Below are positions 56,219-64,000 of a stretch of 64,000 bases of DNA, in pieces. Made by a program: the position numbers and the translations under genes. Below the pieces are notes generated by a model, which saw only the letters and a program-made list of their open reading frames with translations, made no database searches and was not told the origin of the DNA. The number at the start of each line of letters is the position of its first letter. Positions within the stretch are counted from its first letter, which is position 1. The DNA is from Schlegelella aquatica. GTDB lineage: Bacteria > Pseudomonadota > Gammaproteobacteria > Burkholderiales > Burkholderiaceae_C. Location of the stretch: the NCBI RefSeq assembly GCF_026013905.1, contig NZ_CP110257.1:496001-560000 (forward strand). The letters are read 5' to 3'.

Positions 56219-57061
56219 ATGATCTTCACCCGCACCCTGCTCAAGCGCCACTCCGTGCTGCCCGGCTTCGACCTGGCCCTGGGCTTCGCGTTGCTGTATC
56301 TCGGCCTCATCGTGCTGATCCCGCTGTCGGCCGCCTTTCTCAAGACGGCGACCATGACCTGGCCGGCGTTCTGGGAGGCCGTCACGTCGCCGCGCGTGCT
56401 CGCGTCGTACCGCCTCACCTTCGGCGCCTCGTTGGCCGCCGCGATGGTCAACGCGGTGTTCGGGCTGGTCGTCGCGTGGGTGCTGGTGCGCTACGACTTC
56501 CCCGGCCGGCGCATCGTCGATGCGCTCGTCGATCTGCCTTTTGCCTTGCCCACCGCGGTGGCCGGCATCGCGCTCACGGCGATCTACTCGACCCACGGCG
56601 TCGTCGGCCGGTGGCTCGCGCCGTGGGACATCCGCGTCGCGTTCACGCCGCTGGGTGTGTTCGTCGCGCTCACCTTCATCGGGCTGCCTTTCGTCGTGCG
56701 CACGCTCCAACCGGTGCTCGAGGACTTGCACACCGAGCTGGAGGAAGCCGCCGCCACGCTCGGCGCCAGCCGGTGGCAAACCTTCACGCGGGTGATCTTT
56801 CCTCTCCTCACCCCGGCGCTGCTCACCGGCTTTGCCTTGGCGTTCGCGCGGGCGCTGGGCGAGTACGGCTCGGTGATCTTCATCGCCGGCAACATGCCGA
56901 TGGTGTCCGAGATCACACCGCTGCTCATCATCACGAAGCTCGAACAGTACGACTACACCGGCGCGACCGCCATCGCGGTGGTGATGCTGGTCATCTCGTT
57001 CTCGCTCCTGCTGCTCATCAACCTGCTGCAAACCTGGGCGCGCCAGCGCCAGGGCGGCTGA
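56219..57061 (+). CDS. cysT: Sulfate ABC transporter permease CysT
   Basis: 280 residues, about six membrane helices. The ABC-permease EAA loop is EEAAATLGASRWQTFTRVIFP; VLPGFDLALGFALLYLGLIVLIPL and DLPFALPTAVAGIAL are typical of CysT (CysU). It forms the membrane channel together with CysW. The ATG at 56219 spans the end of one line of a coding frame that runs open further upstream; the start fits known CysT proteins. Confidence 0.95.
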   Translation: MIFTRTLLKRHSVLPGFDLALGFALLYLGLIVLIPLSAAFLKTATMTWPAFWEAVTSPRVLASYRLTFGASLAAAMVNAVFGLVVAWVLVRYDFPGRRIVDALVDLPFALPTAVAGIALTAIYSTHGVVGRWLAPWDIRVAFTPLGVFVALTFIGLPFVVRTLQPVLEDLHTELEEAAATLGASRWQTFTRVIFPLLTPALLTGFALAFARALGEYGSVIFIAGNMPMVSEITPLLIITKLEQYDYTGATAIAVVMLVISFSLLLLINLLQTWARQRQGG

Positions 57062-57079
57062 CCGGAGGTGCCGCCGCTC

Positions 57080-57985
57080 ATGAACACCGCCACCATGCCG
57101 AGCCCCACCCCTGCAGCCGCTGCGCCTGCACCGGCGCTGCGCGTCGCCGCCGCCACGGCCGAGCCGCGTTGGGTGCGCTGCACGCTGATCGCCGTCGCCA
57201 TCGCGTTCTTGTCGCTCTTTCTCTTCGTGCCGCTGGCCACCGTCTTCCACGAGGCGCTGAAGAAGGGCTGGCAGGTGTATGTGGCCGCCATCACCGAGCC
57301 GGACGCGCTGTCGGCGATCCGGCTCACGCTGATCGCCGCGGCCATCGCCGTGCCCGCCAACCTGGTGTTCGGTGTGGCCGCGGCCTGGGCCATCGCCAAG
57401 TTCGACTTTCGTGGCAAGAGCGTGCTGCTGACGCTGATCGACCTGCCGTTCTCCGTCTCGCCGGTGATCGCCGGCCTCATCTACGTGCTGGTCTTCGGTC
57501 TGCAGGGCTGGTGGGGCGAGTGGCTGCGCGACCACGACCTCAAGGTCATCTTCGCGGTGCCCGGCATCGTGCTCGCCACCGTGTTCGTGACGTTTCCCTT
57601 CATCGCCCGCGAGCTGATCCCGCTGATGCAGGCCCAGGGCCAGGAGCAGGAGGAGGCCGCGCGCGTGCTGGGCGCCTCCGGGTGGCAGATCTTCTGGCGT
57701 GTGACTCTGCCCAACGTGAAATGGGCGCTGCTGTACGGCGTGATCCTGTGCAATGCGCGCGCGATGGGCGAGTTCGGTGCGGTGTCGGTGGTCTCGGGCC
57801 ACATCCGCGGCCAGACCAACACCATGCCCCTGCACATCGAGATCCTCTACAACGAGTACCAGTTCGCCGCCTCCTTCGCCGTCGCCTCGCTGCTGGCCGG
57901 GCTGGCGCTGGTCACGCTGGTGCTGAAGTTCCTCGTCGAGCGCCGTGTCGAGGAGGAGAAGTCCCTGGCCACCAACGCCAAGTGA
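57080..57985 (+). CDS. cysW: Sulfate ABC transporter permease CysW
   Basis: 301 residues from the ATG at 57080; an in-frame GTG at 57068 is possible but overlaps the GGAGG. About six helices, with the EAA loop [21 protein letters not shown] and the start of the domain [28 protein letters not shown]. The N-terminal 30 residues are Ala/Pro-rich. Pairs with CysT; cysA follows four bases after the stop. Confidence 0.95.
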   Translation: MNTATMPSPTPAAAAPAPALRVAAATAEPRWVRCTLIAVAIAFLSLFLFVPLATVFHEALKKGWQVYVAAITEPDALSAIRLTLIAAAIAVPANLVFGVAAAWAIAKFDFRGKSVLLTLIDLPFSVSPVIAGLIYVLVFGLQGWWGEWLRDHDLKVIFAVPGIVLATVFVTFPFIARELIPLMQAQGQEQEEAARVLGASGWQIFWRVTLPNVKWALLYGVILCNARAMGEFGAVSVVSGHIRGQTNTMPLHIEILYNEYQFAASFAVASLLAGLALVTLVLKFLVERRVEEEKSLATNAK

Positions 57986-57989
57986 TCCC

Positions 57990-59021
57990 ATGAGCATCGA
58001 AGTCCGCCACCTCCACAAGCGCTTCGGCGCCACGGTCGTCTGCGACGACCTGAATCTCGACATTCCTTCGGGCGAGCTGGTCGCCCTGCTCGGGCCCTCG
58101 GGTTCGGGCAAGACCACTTTGCTGCGCATCATCGCGGGCCTGGAGCAGCCCGACAGCGGCGCGGTGCTGTTCCACGGCGAGGAGGCCACCCACACCTCGG
58201 TGCGCGAGCGCAATGTGGGGTTCGTGTTTCAGCACTACGCGCTGTTCAACCACATGACCATCTTCGAGAACGTGGCCTTCGGCTTGCGCGTGCGCCCGCG
58301 CGCCACGCGCCCGAGCGAGCGCGAGATCCGTGCCAAGGTGTCGGAGCTGCTTCGGCTGGTGCAACTGGACTGGATCGCCGATCGCTACCCGCACCAGCTC
58401 TCCGGCGGTCAGCGCCAGCGCATCGCCCTGGCCCGGGCGCTGGCGGTGGAGCCGCGCGTACTCCTGCTCGATGAGCCGTTCGGCGCACTCGACGCCAAGG
58501 TCCGCAAGGACTTGCGCCGTTGGCTGCGCCGCCTGCACGACGAGATGCACGTGACCACCGTGTTCGTCACCCATGACCAGGAGGAGGCGATGGAGGTGGC
58601 CGATCGCATCGTCTTGATGAACCACGGGCGCATCGAACAGGTGGGCGCACCCGACGAGGTGTACGACCACCCGGCCACGCCGTTCGTCCTTCAGTTCCTG
58701 GGCGACGTCAACGTCTTCCACGGGCGACTGTCCCACGGCCCGGGCAGCCCCGCGGGCGAGGAGGTGAGTTACGTGCGCCCGCACGAGATCGAGGTCCTGG
58801 CCCAGCCGGTCCCCGGCAGCTGGGCGGCGGTGCTGTCGCAGGTCCTCACCGTCGGGCCCCGCACCCGCGTGGAGTTCCGCCGCCAGGACGACGGCAGCTA
58901 CGTGGACGTCGAATTGCCGCGCGAGGAGTACCTGCGGCTGCGCGAGCACCAGGGGCTGCGGCCGGGAGCCACCGTGCACCTGCGCCCACGCCGGGCGACG
59001 CGATTCGCGCAGGCGGCGTGA
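57990..59021 (+). CDS. cysA: Sulfate ABC transporter ATP-binding protein CysA
   Basis: 343 residues. Walker [10 protein letters not shown] (lysine 41), Q-loop FVFQHYALF, signature [14 protein letters not shown], Walker [13 protein letters not shown] and the switch histidine in [14 protein letters not shown] are complete. The C-terminal TOBE-like region starts near residue 240 ([11 protein letters not shown]). It energises sulfate uptake by CysT/CysW. Confidence 0.96.
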   Translation: MSIEVRHLHKRFGATVVCDDLNLDIPSGELVALLGPSGSGKTTLLRIIAGLEQPDSGAVLFHGEEATHTSVRERNVGFVFQHYALFNHMTIFENVAFGLRVRPRATRPSEREIRAKVSELLRLVQLDWIADRYPHQLSGGQRQRIALARALAVEPRVLLLDEPFGALDAKVRKDLRRWLRRLHDEMHVTTVFVTHDQEEAMEVADRIVLMNHGRIEQVGAPDEVYDHPATPFVLQFLGDVNVFHGRLSHGPGSPAGEEVSYVRPHEIEVLAQPVPGSWAAVLSQVLTVGPRTRVEFRRQDDGSYVDVELPREEYLRLREHQGLRPGATVHLRPRRATRFAQAA

Positions 59022-59034
59022 CGCCAGGAGCCCC

Positions 59035-59859
59035 TCAGGAGCCCGCCACGGCGCCGCCCGGCAGCCGCTCGATCAGGGCTTGTGCCGCTGCCGGCGCGCG
59101 CTCCTTGGCCCCGTCGATGAAGTAGATGAACACGTCGCGCGGGCGCGGCTCCACCGCTGCCCGGGGACACACGTGCGGCAGCGGCTCGCGGTCTTCCCCC
59201 ACGGCCCATCGTCTCGCATGTTCGGCCCAGGTGTCCAACGCTCCCGCGGGGTAGCCGGTGGCCAGCTCGCTTTGAGATCGCATCAGGCGCACATAGACGA
59301 AGTCGGCCGTGAGGTCGGCGAGCTGCGGGTACTTCGGTGAATCGGTGTGCACGATCGCAATGCCTTGCCGCGCCGCCAGCTCGACGAAACCGGCGCACAG
59401 GAAGCTCTCGTGCCGCACCTCGATGGCGTGGCGCAGCGCGCGTCCCTCCACCTCGCGGGGCAGCCCCGCGAAGAAGCGCTCGAGATCCTCCGCGTCGAAG
59501 GTCTGCTCCGGCGAAAGCTGCCACAACAGCGGGCCGAGCCGGTCCTCGAGGTGTGCGGCCACCGAGGCGAACCGTCCGGCCAGCGCGAGCCCTTCGGCCA
59601 GGTGCCTGCGGTGCGTGAGGTAGCGAGGGGCCTTCACCGAGAAGAGAAAGCCCGGCGGCGTCTCGTGGCGCCACTTGGCGAACGTTTGCGCCGCGGGCAT
59701 GCGGTAGAAGCTGCTGTTGATCTCGATGGCGCCCAGCACGCGGCTGGCGTGGTGCAGCTCCTTGCGCTGCGGCACGCCGGGCGGGTAGAACGTCTGGCGC
59801 CACGGCTCGTAGTTCCAGCCGCCGATGCCCACCCGGATGCGTCCGGCCTTGCCGTTCAT
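59035..59859 (-). CDS. DUF72 domain protein (YecE-like)
   Basis: 274 residues. RVGIGGWNYEPWRQTFYPPG, AIEINSSFYRMPAAQTFAKW, FSVKAPRYLTH and DVFIYFIDGAKERAPAAA are characteristic of the DUF72/YecE family, a TIM-barrel-like fold of unknown biochemical role. Convergent with cysA (13-bp gap), so not part of the sulfate operon. 100 bp separate it from the cysB stop upstream. Confidence 0.92.
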   Translation of the reverse strand: MNGKAGRIRVGIGGWNYEPWRQTFYPPGVPQRKELHHASRVLGAIEINSSFYRMPAAQTFAKWRHETPPGFLFSVKAPRYLTHRRHLAEGLALAGRFASVAAHLEDRLGPLLWQLSPEQTFDAEDLERFFAGLPREVEGRALRHAIEVRHESFLCAGFVELAARQGIAIVHTDSPKYPQLADLTADFVYVRLMRSQSELATGYPAGALDTWAEHARRWAVGEDREPLPHVCPRAAVEPRPRDVFIYFIDGAKERAPAAAQALIERLPGGAVAGS

Positions 59860-59959
59860 CTGCCGCCTCGTGTCGTCGTCGCCACCCGCCCACTCTACGC
59901 AGCGGCGCGCCCGCGGCCGTAACGGGCGGTAGGTCGCCGGCAGTCTGCAAGCGCGGTGC

Positions 59960-60904
59960 TCAGATCTCGAAGTGCTCGCCCGGCTCGGCCTTCAGCGCTC
60001 GCTCCACCACGGCGCGGGTCAAGGGCGGCGCGAAGGCCTCGATGAAGCCATAGACATAGGCCTTGAGGTAGGCGCCGCGCCGGATCGCCAGCCGCGTCAT
60101 GTTGACCGTGAAGAGATGACGCGCATCGAGCGAACGCAACTGACGGTCGCGTTCCTCGTCGTAGGCGATGGAGGCGACGATGCCGATGCCCAGGCCCAGT
60201 TCGACGTAGGTCTTGATGACGTCGGCGTCCATCGCCGTGAGCACGATCTCGGGATGCAGACCGGCGCGGGCAAAGGCTTCGTCGATGTGCGTGCGCCCGG
60301 TGTAGCCGACGTCGTAGGTGACGAGGGGGTGCTTGACGAGCCGCTCCAGCGTCAGCGGCTGCCCGTCCAGCAGCTCGTGCCCGGGCGGCACGAGGACACA
60401 GTGCGTCCAGCGGTAGCAGGGCAGGGCCACCAGCTCTTCGTACCTCGACAGCGCCTCGGTGGCGATGCCGATGTCCGCCTCGCCGGCCAACAGCATCTGC
60501 GCCACCTGCGCCGGCGAGCCCTGGTGCAGGTTCAGCGTGACCTGGGGATAGCGCTTGCGGAAGTCGCTCACCGCCGCGGGCAACGCATAGCGCGCTTGCG
60601 AGTGGGTGGTGGCAATGGCCAGCTTGCCGCGCGACTGCTGCGCGTAGTCCTCCCCGGCGCGGCGCAGGTTCTCGGCGTCGAGCAGGATGCGCTCGATGAT
60701 GGGCAGCACCTGCGCCCCCGGGGGCGTCAGCCCGGTCAGCCGCTTGCCCGCCCGCACGAACAACTCGATGCCCAGTTCGTCTTCGAGTTCGCGGATCTGC
60801 CGGCTCACACCGGGCTGGGAGGTGTGCAAGGCGTGGGCCACTTCGGTCAGGTTGAACCCCCGCCGCACCGTCTCGCGCACGGAGCGAAGCTGCTGGAAGT
60901 TCAT
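59960..60904 (-). CDS. cysB: LysR-family transcriptional regulator CysB
   Basis: 314 residues. MNFQQLRSVRETVRRGFNLTEVAHALHTSQPGVSRQIRELEDELGIELFVRAGKRL is the CysB DNA-binding domain. The effector domain contains THSQARYALPAAV, LHQGSP and YDVGYTGR, the sulfate/acetylserine-binding part. CysB activates sulfate assimilation under sulfur limitation and is encoded beside sbp-cysTWA. A weak ATAAG half of the shared element is present upstream of the gene on its own strand (60961-60957). Confidence 0.94.
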   Translation of the reverse strand: MNFQQLRSVRETVRRGFNLTEVAHALHTSQPGVSRQIRELEDELGIELFVRAGKRLTGLTPPGAQVLPIIERILLDAENLRRAGEDYAQQSRGKLAIATTHSQARYALPAAVSDFRKRYPQVTLNLHQGSPAQVAQMLLAGEADIGIATEALSRYEELVALPCYRWTHCVLVPPGHELLDGQPLTLERLVKHPLVTYDVGYTGRTHIDEAFARAGLHPEIVLTAMDADVIKTYVELGLGIGIVASIAYDEERDRQLRSLDARHLFTVNMTRLAIRRGAYLKAYVYGFIEAFAPPLTRAVVERALKAEPGEHFEI

Positions 60905-61031
60905 GGCGTCGTCGCTGGCGGCCTGCGTGATGAGGAGCACGATTCTGAACAGGGCGCCTTATGCGAGCAACGATTAAAAACTTCTGAACTTAGTCGGAAT
61001 GTGCATGAGGGCGGGATGCGCCGCCCGCGGG

Positions 61032-61598
61032 CTACGCGTGCAGCCGGCTCGTGCGCGGGACGCTGGCGAGGAGGAACTCCATCTGGTCGACCAGGATGCG
61101 GCGCCCCCGCAAGATCATGTCCTCGTGCAGGTTCGGCACGTAGGGCAGGTACAGCAGCGGCATGCGAGCCTCCTCGGGAGTGCGGTTGCCCTTGCGGCCG
61201 TTGCACGCGCGGCACGCCGTGATGCAGTTCATCCAGGTGTCGCGCCCGCCGCGAGAGGTTGGCACGATGTGTTCGCGCGTCAGTTCCTCCAGAGTGAACT
61301 GACCGCCGCAATAGGCGCACAGGTGGCGGTCGCGCGCAAAGAGCTTGAGGTTGGACAGCGCGGGCGTCTGGCGCCACGCCCGGCTCGGCACCGCGCCGCG
61401 CACCGCCACGATGGGATGCACCTCGATGCGCGACTGTCGGCCGCTCGAGCGCTGCATGCCGCCGCGCAGCACCACCACCGGGTCGCCCAGCGTCCAGGCG
61501 ATGCCGTCGCTGGCATACAGCACGGCCGCTTCCTTGGGCGTGATCCAGGCCTGCGGTCGGCCGGACACGTCGAGCTGCAGCACATCCACCACTGGCAC
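61032..61598 (-). CDS. HNH endonuclease family protein
   Basis: 188 residues from a GTG at 61598, chosen because GAGGAGG lies seven bases upstream. The N-terminal domain (VDVLQLDVSGRPQAWITPKEAAVLYASDGIAW) is shared by a large group of HNH proteins. The HNH zinc/nuclease module is CAYCGGQFTLEELTREHIVPTSRGGRDTWMNCITACRACNGRKGNRT. Function is unknown; the family is chromosomal and widespread, so a mobile-element role is not implied. Confidence 0.88.
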   Translation of the reverse strand: MPVVDVLQLDVSGRPQAWITPKEAAVLYASDGIAWTLGDPVVVLRGGMQRSSGRQSRIEVHPIVAVRGAVPSRAWRQTPALSNLKLFARDRHLCAYCGGQFTLEELTREHIVPTSRGGRDTWMNCITACRACNGRKGNRTPEEARMPLLYLPYVPNLHEDMILRGRRILVDQMEFLLASVPRTSRLHA

Positions 61599-62104
61599 CG
61601 TCGAGCCTCCTCGGACGGCATGCCCGGGTCGCCACCCGAGTCCGGCGGCTGCCACTCCGGGCCCGGTCCGAAGAGAGCCGGCCCTGGGCGACTCCTTGCA
61701 TGCCTCGCGTTATGCCGGTCCGCCCGGCGCGCCCAGCCGGCGGATCGTGCAGTCACCGTGGCCGCGACGCCGTCGAGACGGCGTCCCCGTCGTGTCCCGC
61801 GGGCGGCCACCAGCCGCACGCAGGAACCACGCGCCAGCATAGAGCACAACGGCGCCGTTCCTCAAGGTTCGAGCCGCGCACGCCGCGCCCGAGTTCACGA
61901 TGCCGAGGGCATCACTGCGTCTGGCCGGTCCGCACCGCGGGCGCGAGCGGCCCGGCGGTCCCCACCTCCCGTGCCTTCGGACCTGCGGGTAAACACTGAG
62001 ATTGCCGGGCCCGACCTGCCGCCTGGGGCGCGGAACTGTTGCTTTTAGGGGAAGCTCTCTAGAAATAGCGGGGTCGGGTTCGCTGAAGCGGCCTGCATTT
62101 CTGC
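61599..62104. other. Intergenic region without a recognised gene
   Basis: About 500 bp between the divergent HNH and TetR genes. Open frames here on both strands have no recognisable motifs and overlap one another. No tRNA or known structured RNA was seen. The promoters of both flanking genes should lie here. Confidence 0.5.
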
Positions 62105-62132
62105 AAAATAGAACGATCGTTCGTTCTATTTT
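62105..62132 (+). promoter_or_regulatory. Palindromic TetR operator
   Basis: Two 12-bp arms AAAATAGAACGA and TCGTTCTATTTT surround TCGT. The perfect core GAACGATCGTTC is typical of TetR-family sites. It ends ten bases before the GTG of the TetR gene, so autoregulation, and control of the acyl-CoA dehydrogenase behind it, are likely. Confidence 0.75.
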
Positions 62133-62142
62133 TGGGCCCACC

Positions 62143-62841
62143 GTGAGTGCCACTCCCCAACCCAAGCCCGCGCGACACCTGCAGAAGGGTCAGCAGACCC
62201 GTGCCGCCATCCTGGAGGCGGCGCTGCGGCTCGCCTCGCAGGTCGGACTGGAGGGCTTGTCCATCGGCGCGCTCGCCGAGGTCATGGGCATGAGCAAGTC
62301 GGGCGTGTTCGCCCACTTCGGCTCGCGCGAGGAACTCCAGATCTCCGTCATCCGTGAGTATCACGCGAAGTTCGAGGAAGAGGTGTTTTTCCCTGCCATC
62401 CTCGAGCCTCGCGGCCTGCCCCGGCTGCGCGCCTTGTTCGAGCGCTGGGTGCGGCGCGTCTCGGTCGAGATCGACTCCGGCTGCATCTACATCAGCGGGG
62501 CCGTCGAGTTCGACGACCGCCCCGGCCCCGTGCGCGATGCGCTGGCGGAGATGGTGCGCGCGTGGCATCGCGCGATGGGGCGCGCCATCAGCATTTCGAT
62601 CGAAGAGGGGCATCTGCGCCCCGACACCGATCCCTTGCAGATGCTGTTCGAGATCCATGGCCTCATCCTGGCGCTGCACCACGACGCGCGCTTCTTGCGC
62701 TCCGCGGGAGCGCTCGACCGGGCTCGCAAGGGGTTCGAGTCGGTGATCGCGCGCCATGCCACGGACAAGGCCCCCCCGATCCGACCGCCTGCGGCCCCCG
62801 TGGCGCGCAAGGCCACGTCGAAATCCACCTCCTCCCGATAA
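62143..62841 (+). CDS. TetR/AcrR family transcriptional regulator
   Basis: 232 residues from the GTG at 62143, the only suitable start. The HTH is at about 20-65 (RAAILEAALRLASQVGLEGLSIGALAEVMGMSKSGVFAHFGSREELQ). The ligand domain contains CIYISGAVEFDDRPGPVRDAL, seen in TetR regulators next to fatty-acid oxidation genes. The tail is Lys/Ser/Pro-rich. The acyl-CoA dehydrogenase starts 26 bp downstream, so the two probably form one operon under the palindromic operator. Confidence 0.9.
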   Translation: MSATPQPKPARHLQKGQQTRAAILEAALRLASQVGLEGLSIGALAEVMGMSKSGVFAHFGSREELQISVIREYHAKFEEEVFFPAILEPRGLPRLRALFERWVRRVSVEIDSGCIYISGAVEFDDRPGPVRDALAEMVRAWHRAMGRAISISIEEGHLRPDTDPLQMLFEIHGLILALHHDARFLRSAGALDRARKGFESVIARHATDKAPPIRPPAAPVARKATSKSTSSR

Positions 62842-62867
62842 CCCACCTTCGTCCCAAGGAGCATCCC

Positions 62868-64000
62868 ATGCCTCAATACACCCCGCCGCTGCGCGACATG
62901 CAGTTCGTCCTGCACGAAGTGCTCAACGTCGTCGACGAGTTCAAGCAAATGCCCCGGCACGCCGAGATGGACGCCGACACCGTCAACGCGGTGCTGGAGG
63001 AAGGCGGCAAGTTCGCGGCCCAGGTGGTGTTCCCGCTCAACCAGGTGGGCGACGAGGAAGGCTGCACGCTGGACAAGACCACGCACGAGGTGCGCACGCC
63101 CCAGGGCTTCAAAGAGGCCTACAAGCAGTATGTGGAGGGCGGTTGGCCGGCGCTGTCGTGCGACCCGGAGTTCGGCGGCCAGGGCCTGCCGGTGGTGGTC
63201 AACCAGTGCTTCTACGAGATGCTCAACTCGGCCAACCAGGCGTGGACGATGTACCCCGGCCTGTCGCACGGCGCGTACGAGTGCCTGCACGAGCACGGCA
63301 CGCCTGAGCAGAAGCGCCTGTACCTGCCCAAGCTCACGAGCGGCGAGTGGACGGGCACCATGTGCCTGACCGAGCCGCACTGCGGCACCGACCTGGGCCT
63401 GCTGCGCACCAAGGCCGAGTCGCAGGCCGATGGCACCTACAAGATCACCGGCCAGAAGATCTTCATCTCGGCCGGCGAGCACGACCTGGCCGAGAACATC
63501 GTCCACCTGGTGCTGGCCCGTCTGCCCGACGCGCCGGCCGGCAGCAAGGGCATCTCGCTGTTCGTCGTGCCCAAGTTCCTCATCAACGCCGACGGCTCGC
63601 TCGGCGAGCGCAACAAGATCTACTGCGGCGGCCTGGAGCACAAGATGGGCATCCACGGCAACGCCACTTGCCAGATGATCCTCGACGGCGCGGTCGGCAC
63701 GCTGGTGGGCGAGCCCCACCGCGGCCTGCAGGCGATGTTCGTGATGATGAACGCCGCGCGCCTGGGCGTGGGCATGCAGTCGCTCGGCCTGACCGAAGTG
63801 GCCTACCAGAACGCCGTGGCCTACGCGAAGGACCGCCTGCAGATGCGCTCGCTCTCCGGCCCCAAGGCGCCGGACAAGCCCGCCGACCCGATCATCGTGC
63901 ACCCCGACGTGCGCAAGATGCTGTTGACCGCCCGCGCGTATGCCGAGGGCGGCCGGGCGCTGGCGATCTGGACGGCGCTGCAGATCGACAAGGAGTTGTC
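62868..64000 (+). CDS. Acyl-CoA dehydrogenase, N-terminal part (runs off the window)
   Basis: 377 codons are present and the frame is open to the end. AAGGAG lies before the ATG at 62868. MPQYTPPLRDMQFVLHEVL is the start of the long acyl-CoA dehydrogenase subgroup with an extra C-terminal domain (about 600 residues). MCLTEPHCGTDLGLLRTKAE, the FAD/substrate loop, and KIFISAGEHDL follow. The family performs the first, FAD-dependent oxidation of beta-oxidation. The substrate chain length is unknown. The catalytic base region lies partly outside the window. Confidence 0.92.
   Translation, partial: MPQYTPPLRDMQFVLHEVLNVVDEFKQMPRHAEMDADTVNAVLEEGGKFAAQVVFPLNQVGDEEGCTLDKTTHEVRTPQGFKEAYKQYVEGGWPALSCDPEFGGQGLPVVVNQCFYEMLNSANQAWTMYPGLSHGAYECLHEHGTPEQKRLYLPKLTSGEWTGTMCLTEPHCGTDLGLLRTKAESQADGTYKITGQKIFISAGEHDLAENIVHLVLARLPDAPAGSKGISLFVVPKFLINADGSLGERNKIYCGGLEHKMGIHGNATCQMILDGAVGTLVGEPHRGLQAMFVMMNAARLGVGMQSLGLTEVAYQNAVAYAKDRLQMRSLSGPKAPDKPADPIIVHPDVRKMLLTARAYAEGGRALAIWTALQIDKEL

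Noticed and set aside
60711..60728. Further copy of the GGGGGC structured repeat inside cysB
   Set aside because: Only a short C/G run matches; the rest of the unit is absent and the segment is coding.
61032..61598. HNH gene as a homing or phage endonuclease
   Set aside because: No intron, intein, integrase or terminase context; it belongs to a widespread chromosomal family.
61599..62142. Hypothetical proteins in the HNH/TetR gap
   Set aside because: Overlapping Arg/Ala/Pro-rich frames on both strands without signals, covering the TetR operator.

Overview
This is a GC-rich (roughly 70% by eye) chromosomal window from a betaproteobacterium of the order Burkholderiales. The evidence is the neighbour sets secA-argJ, yacG-zapD-coaE-pilD-pilC-pilB, rplU-rpmA-obgE-proB and hemA-prfA-prmC with grxD-ubiX, together with a phasin, RecBCD and a CysB-type sulfate regulon. 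The Rubrivivax/Leptothrix/Caldimonas group is a plausible guess, but the genus cannot be fixed from sequence reading alone. No prophage, insertion sequence, transposase, rRNA or CRISPR array was seen.

Layout. 1-5.5 kb: end of secA, argJ, a convergent phasin, and the biotin operon bioA-bioF-bioD. 5.5-10.8 kb: a seven-gene minus-strand copper-handling operon (DUF2946-like, small YRSAF protein, TolC-family outer-membrane factor, multicopper oxidase, cupredoxin, DUF411, CusF-like) behind a textbook 19-bp-spacer MerR/CueR-type promoter. 10.9-15.6 kb: argB, a HAD pyrimidine nucleotidase, slmA, a PdeM-like phosphoesterase, a DUF815 ATPase and mutT; the last two are bracketed by inverted copies of a structured repeat of about 80 bp. 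15.6-21.2 kb: yacG, zapD, coaE and the pilD-pilC-pilB type IV pilus genes. 21.3-30.4 kb: recC-recB-recD. 30.6-36.2 kb: tRNA-Pro(CGG), ispB, rplU-rpmA, obgE, proB, then about 0.9 kb of tandem repeats.

36.2-45.1 kb: rppH and proS (divergent), a lytic transglycosylase, ubiX, grxD, an outer-membrane barrel candidate, prmC-prfA-hemA with an FNR/ANR-like box upstream of hemA, and a small membrane protein. 45.1-51.6 kb: miaB, a small secreted protein, an ExeA/GspB pair, and a manganese catalase followed by a ZIP metal transporter. 51.9-55 kb: tRNA-Met(CAT), an N-formylglutamate amidohydrolase-like gene coupled to a Bug/TTT solute receptor, and a divergent LysR regulator. 55-61 kb: the sulfate uptake operon sbp-cysT-cysW-cysA, a DUF72 gene and the regulator cysB; sbp and cysT carry a shared promoter element. 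61-64 kb: an HNH endonuclease, and a TetR gene with a palindromic operator leading into an acyl-CoA dehydrogenase that runs off the end.

The main oddities are: a PilC that lacks about 40 internal residues, including its second membrane helix; a 12-bp inverted repeat that would sequester the Mn-catalase start codon; two promoters whose -10 box sits so close to the ATG that the transcript should be leaderless; stop-codon-abutting structured repeats; and 91-bp and 226-bp tandem repeats behind proB. No wholly new multi-gene defence or biosynthetic system was recognised.
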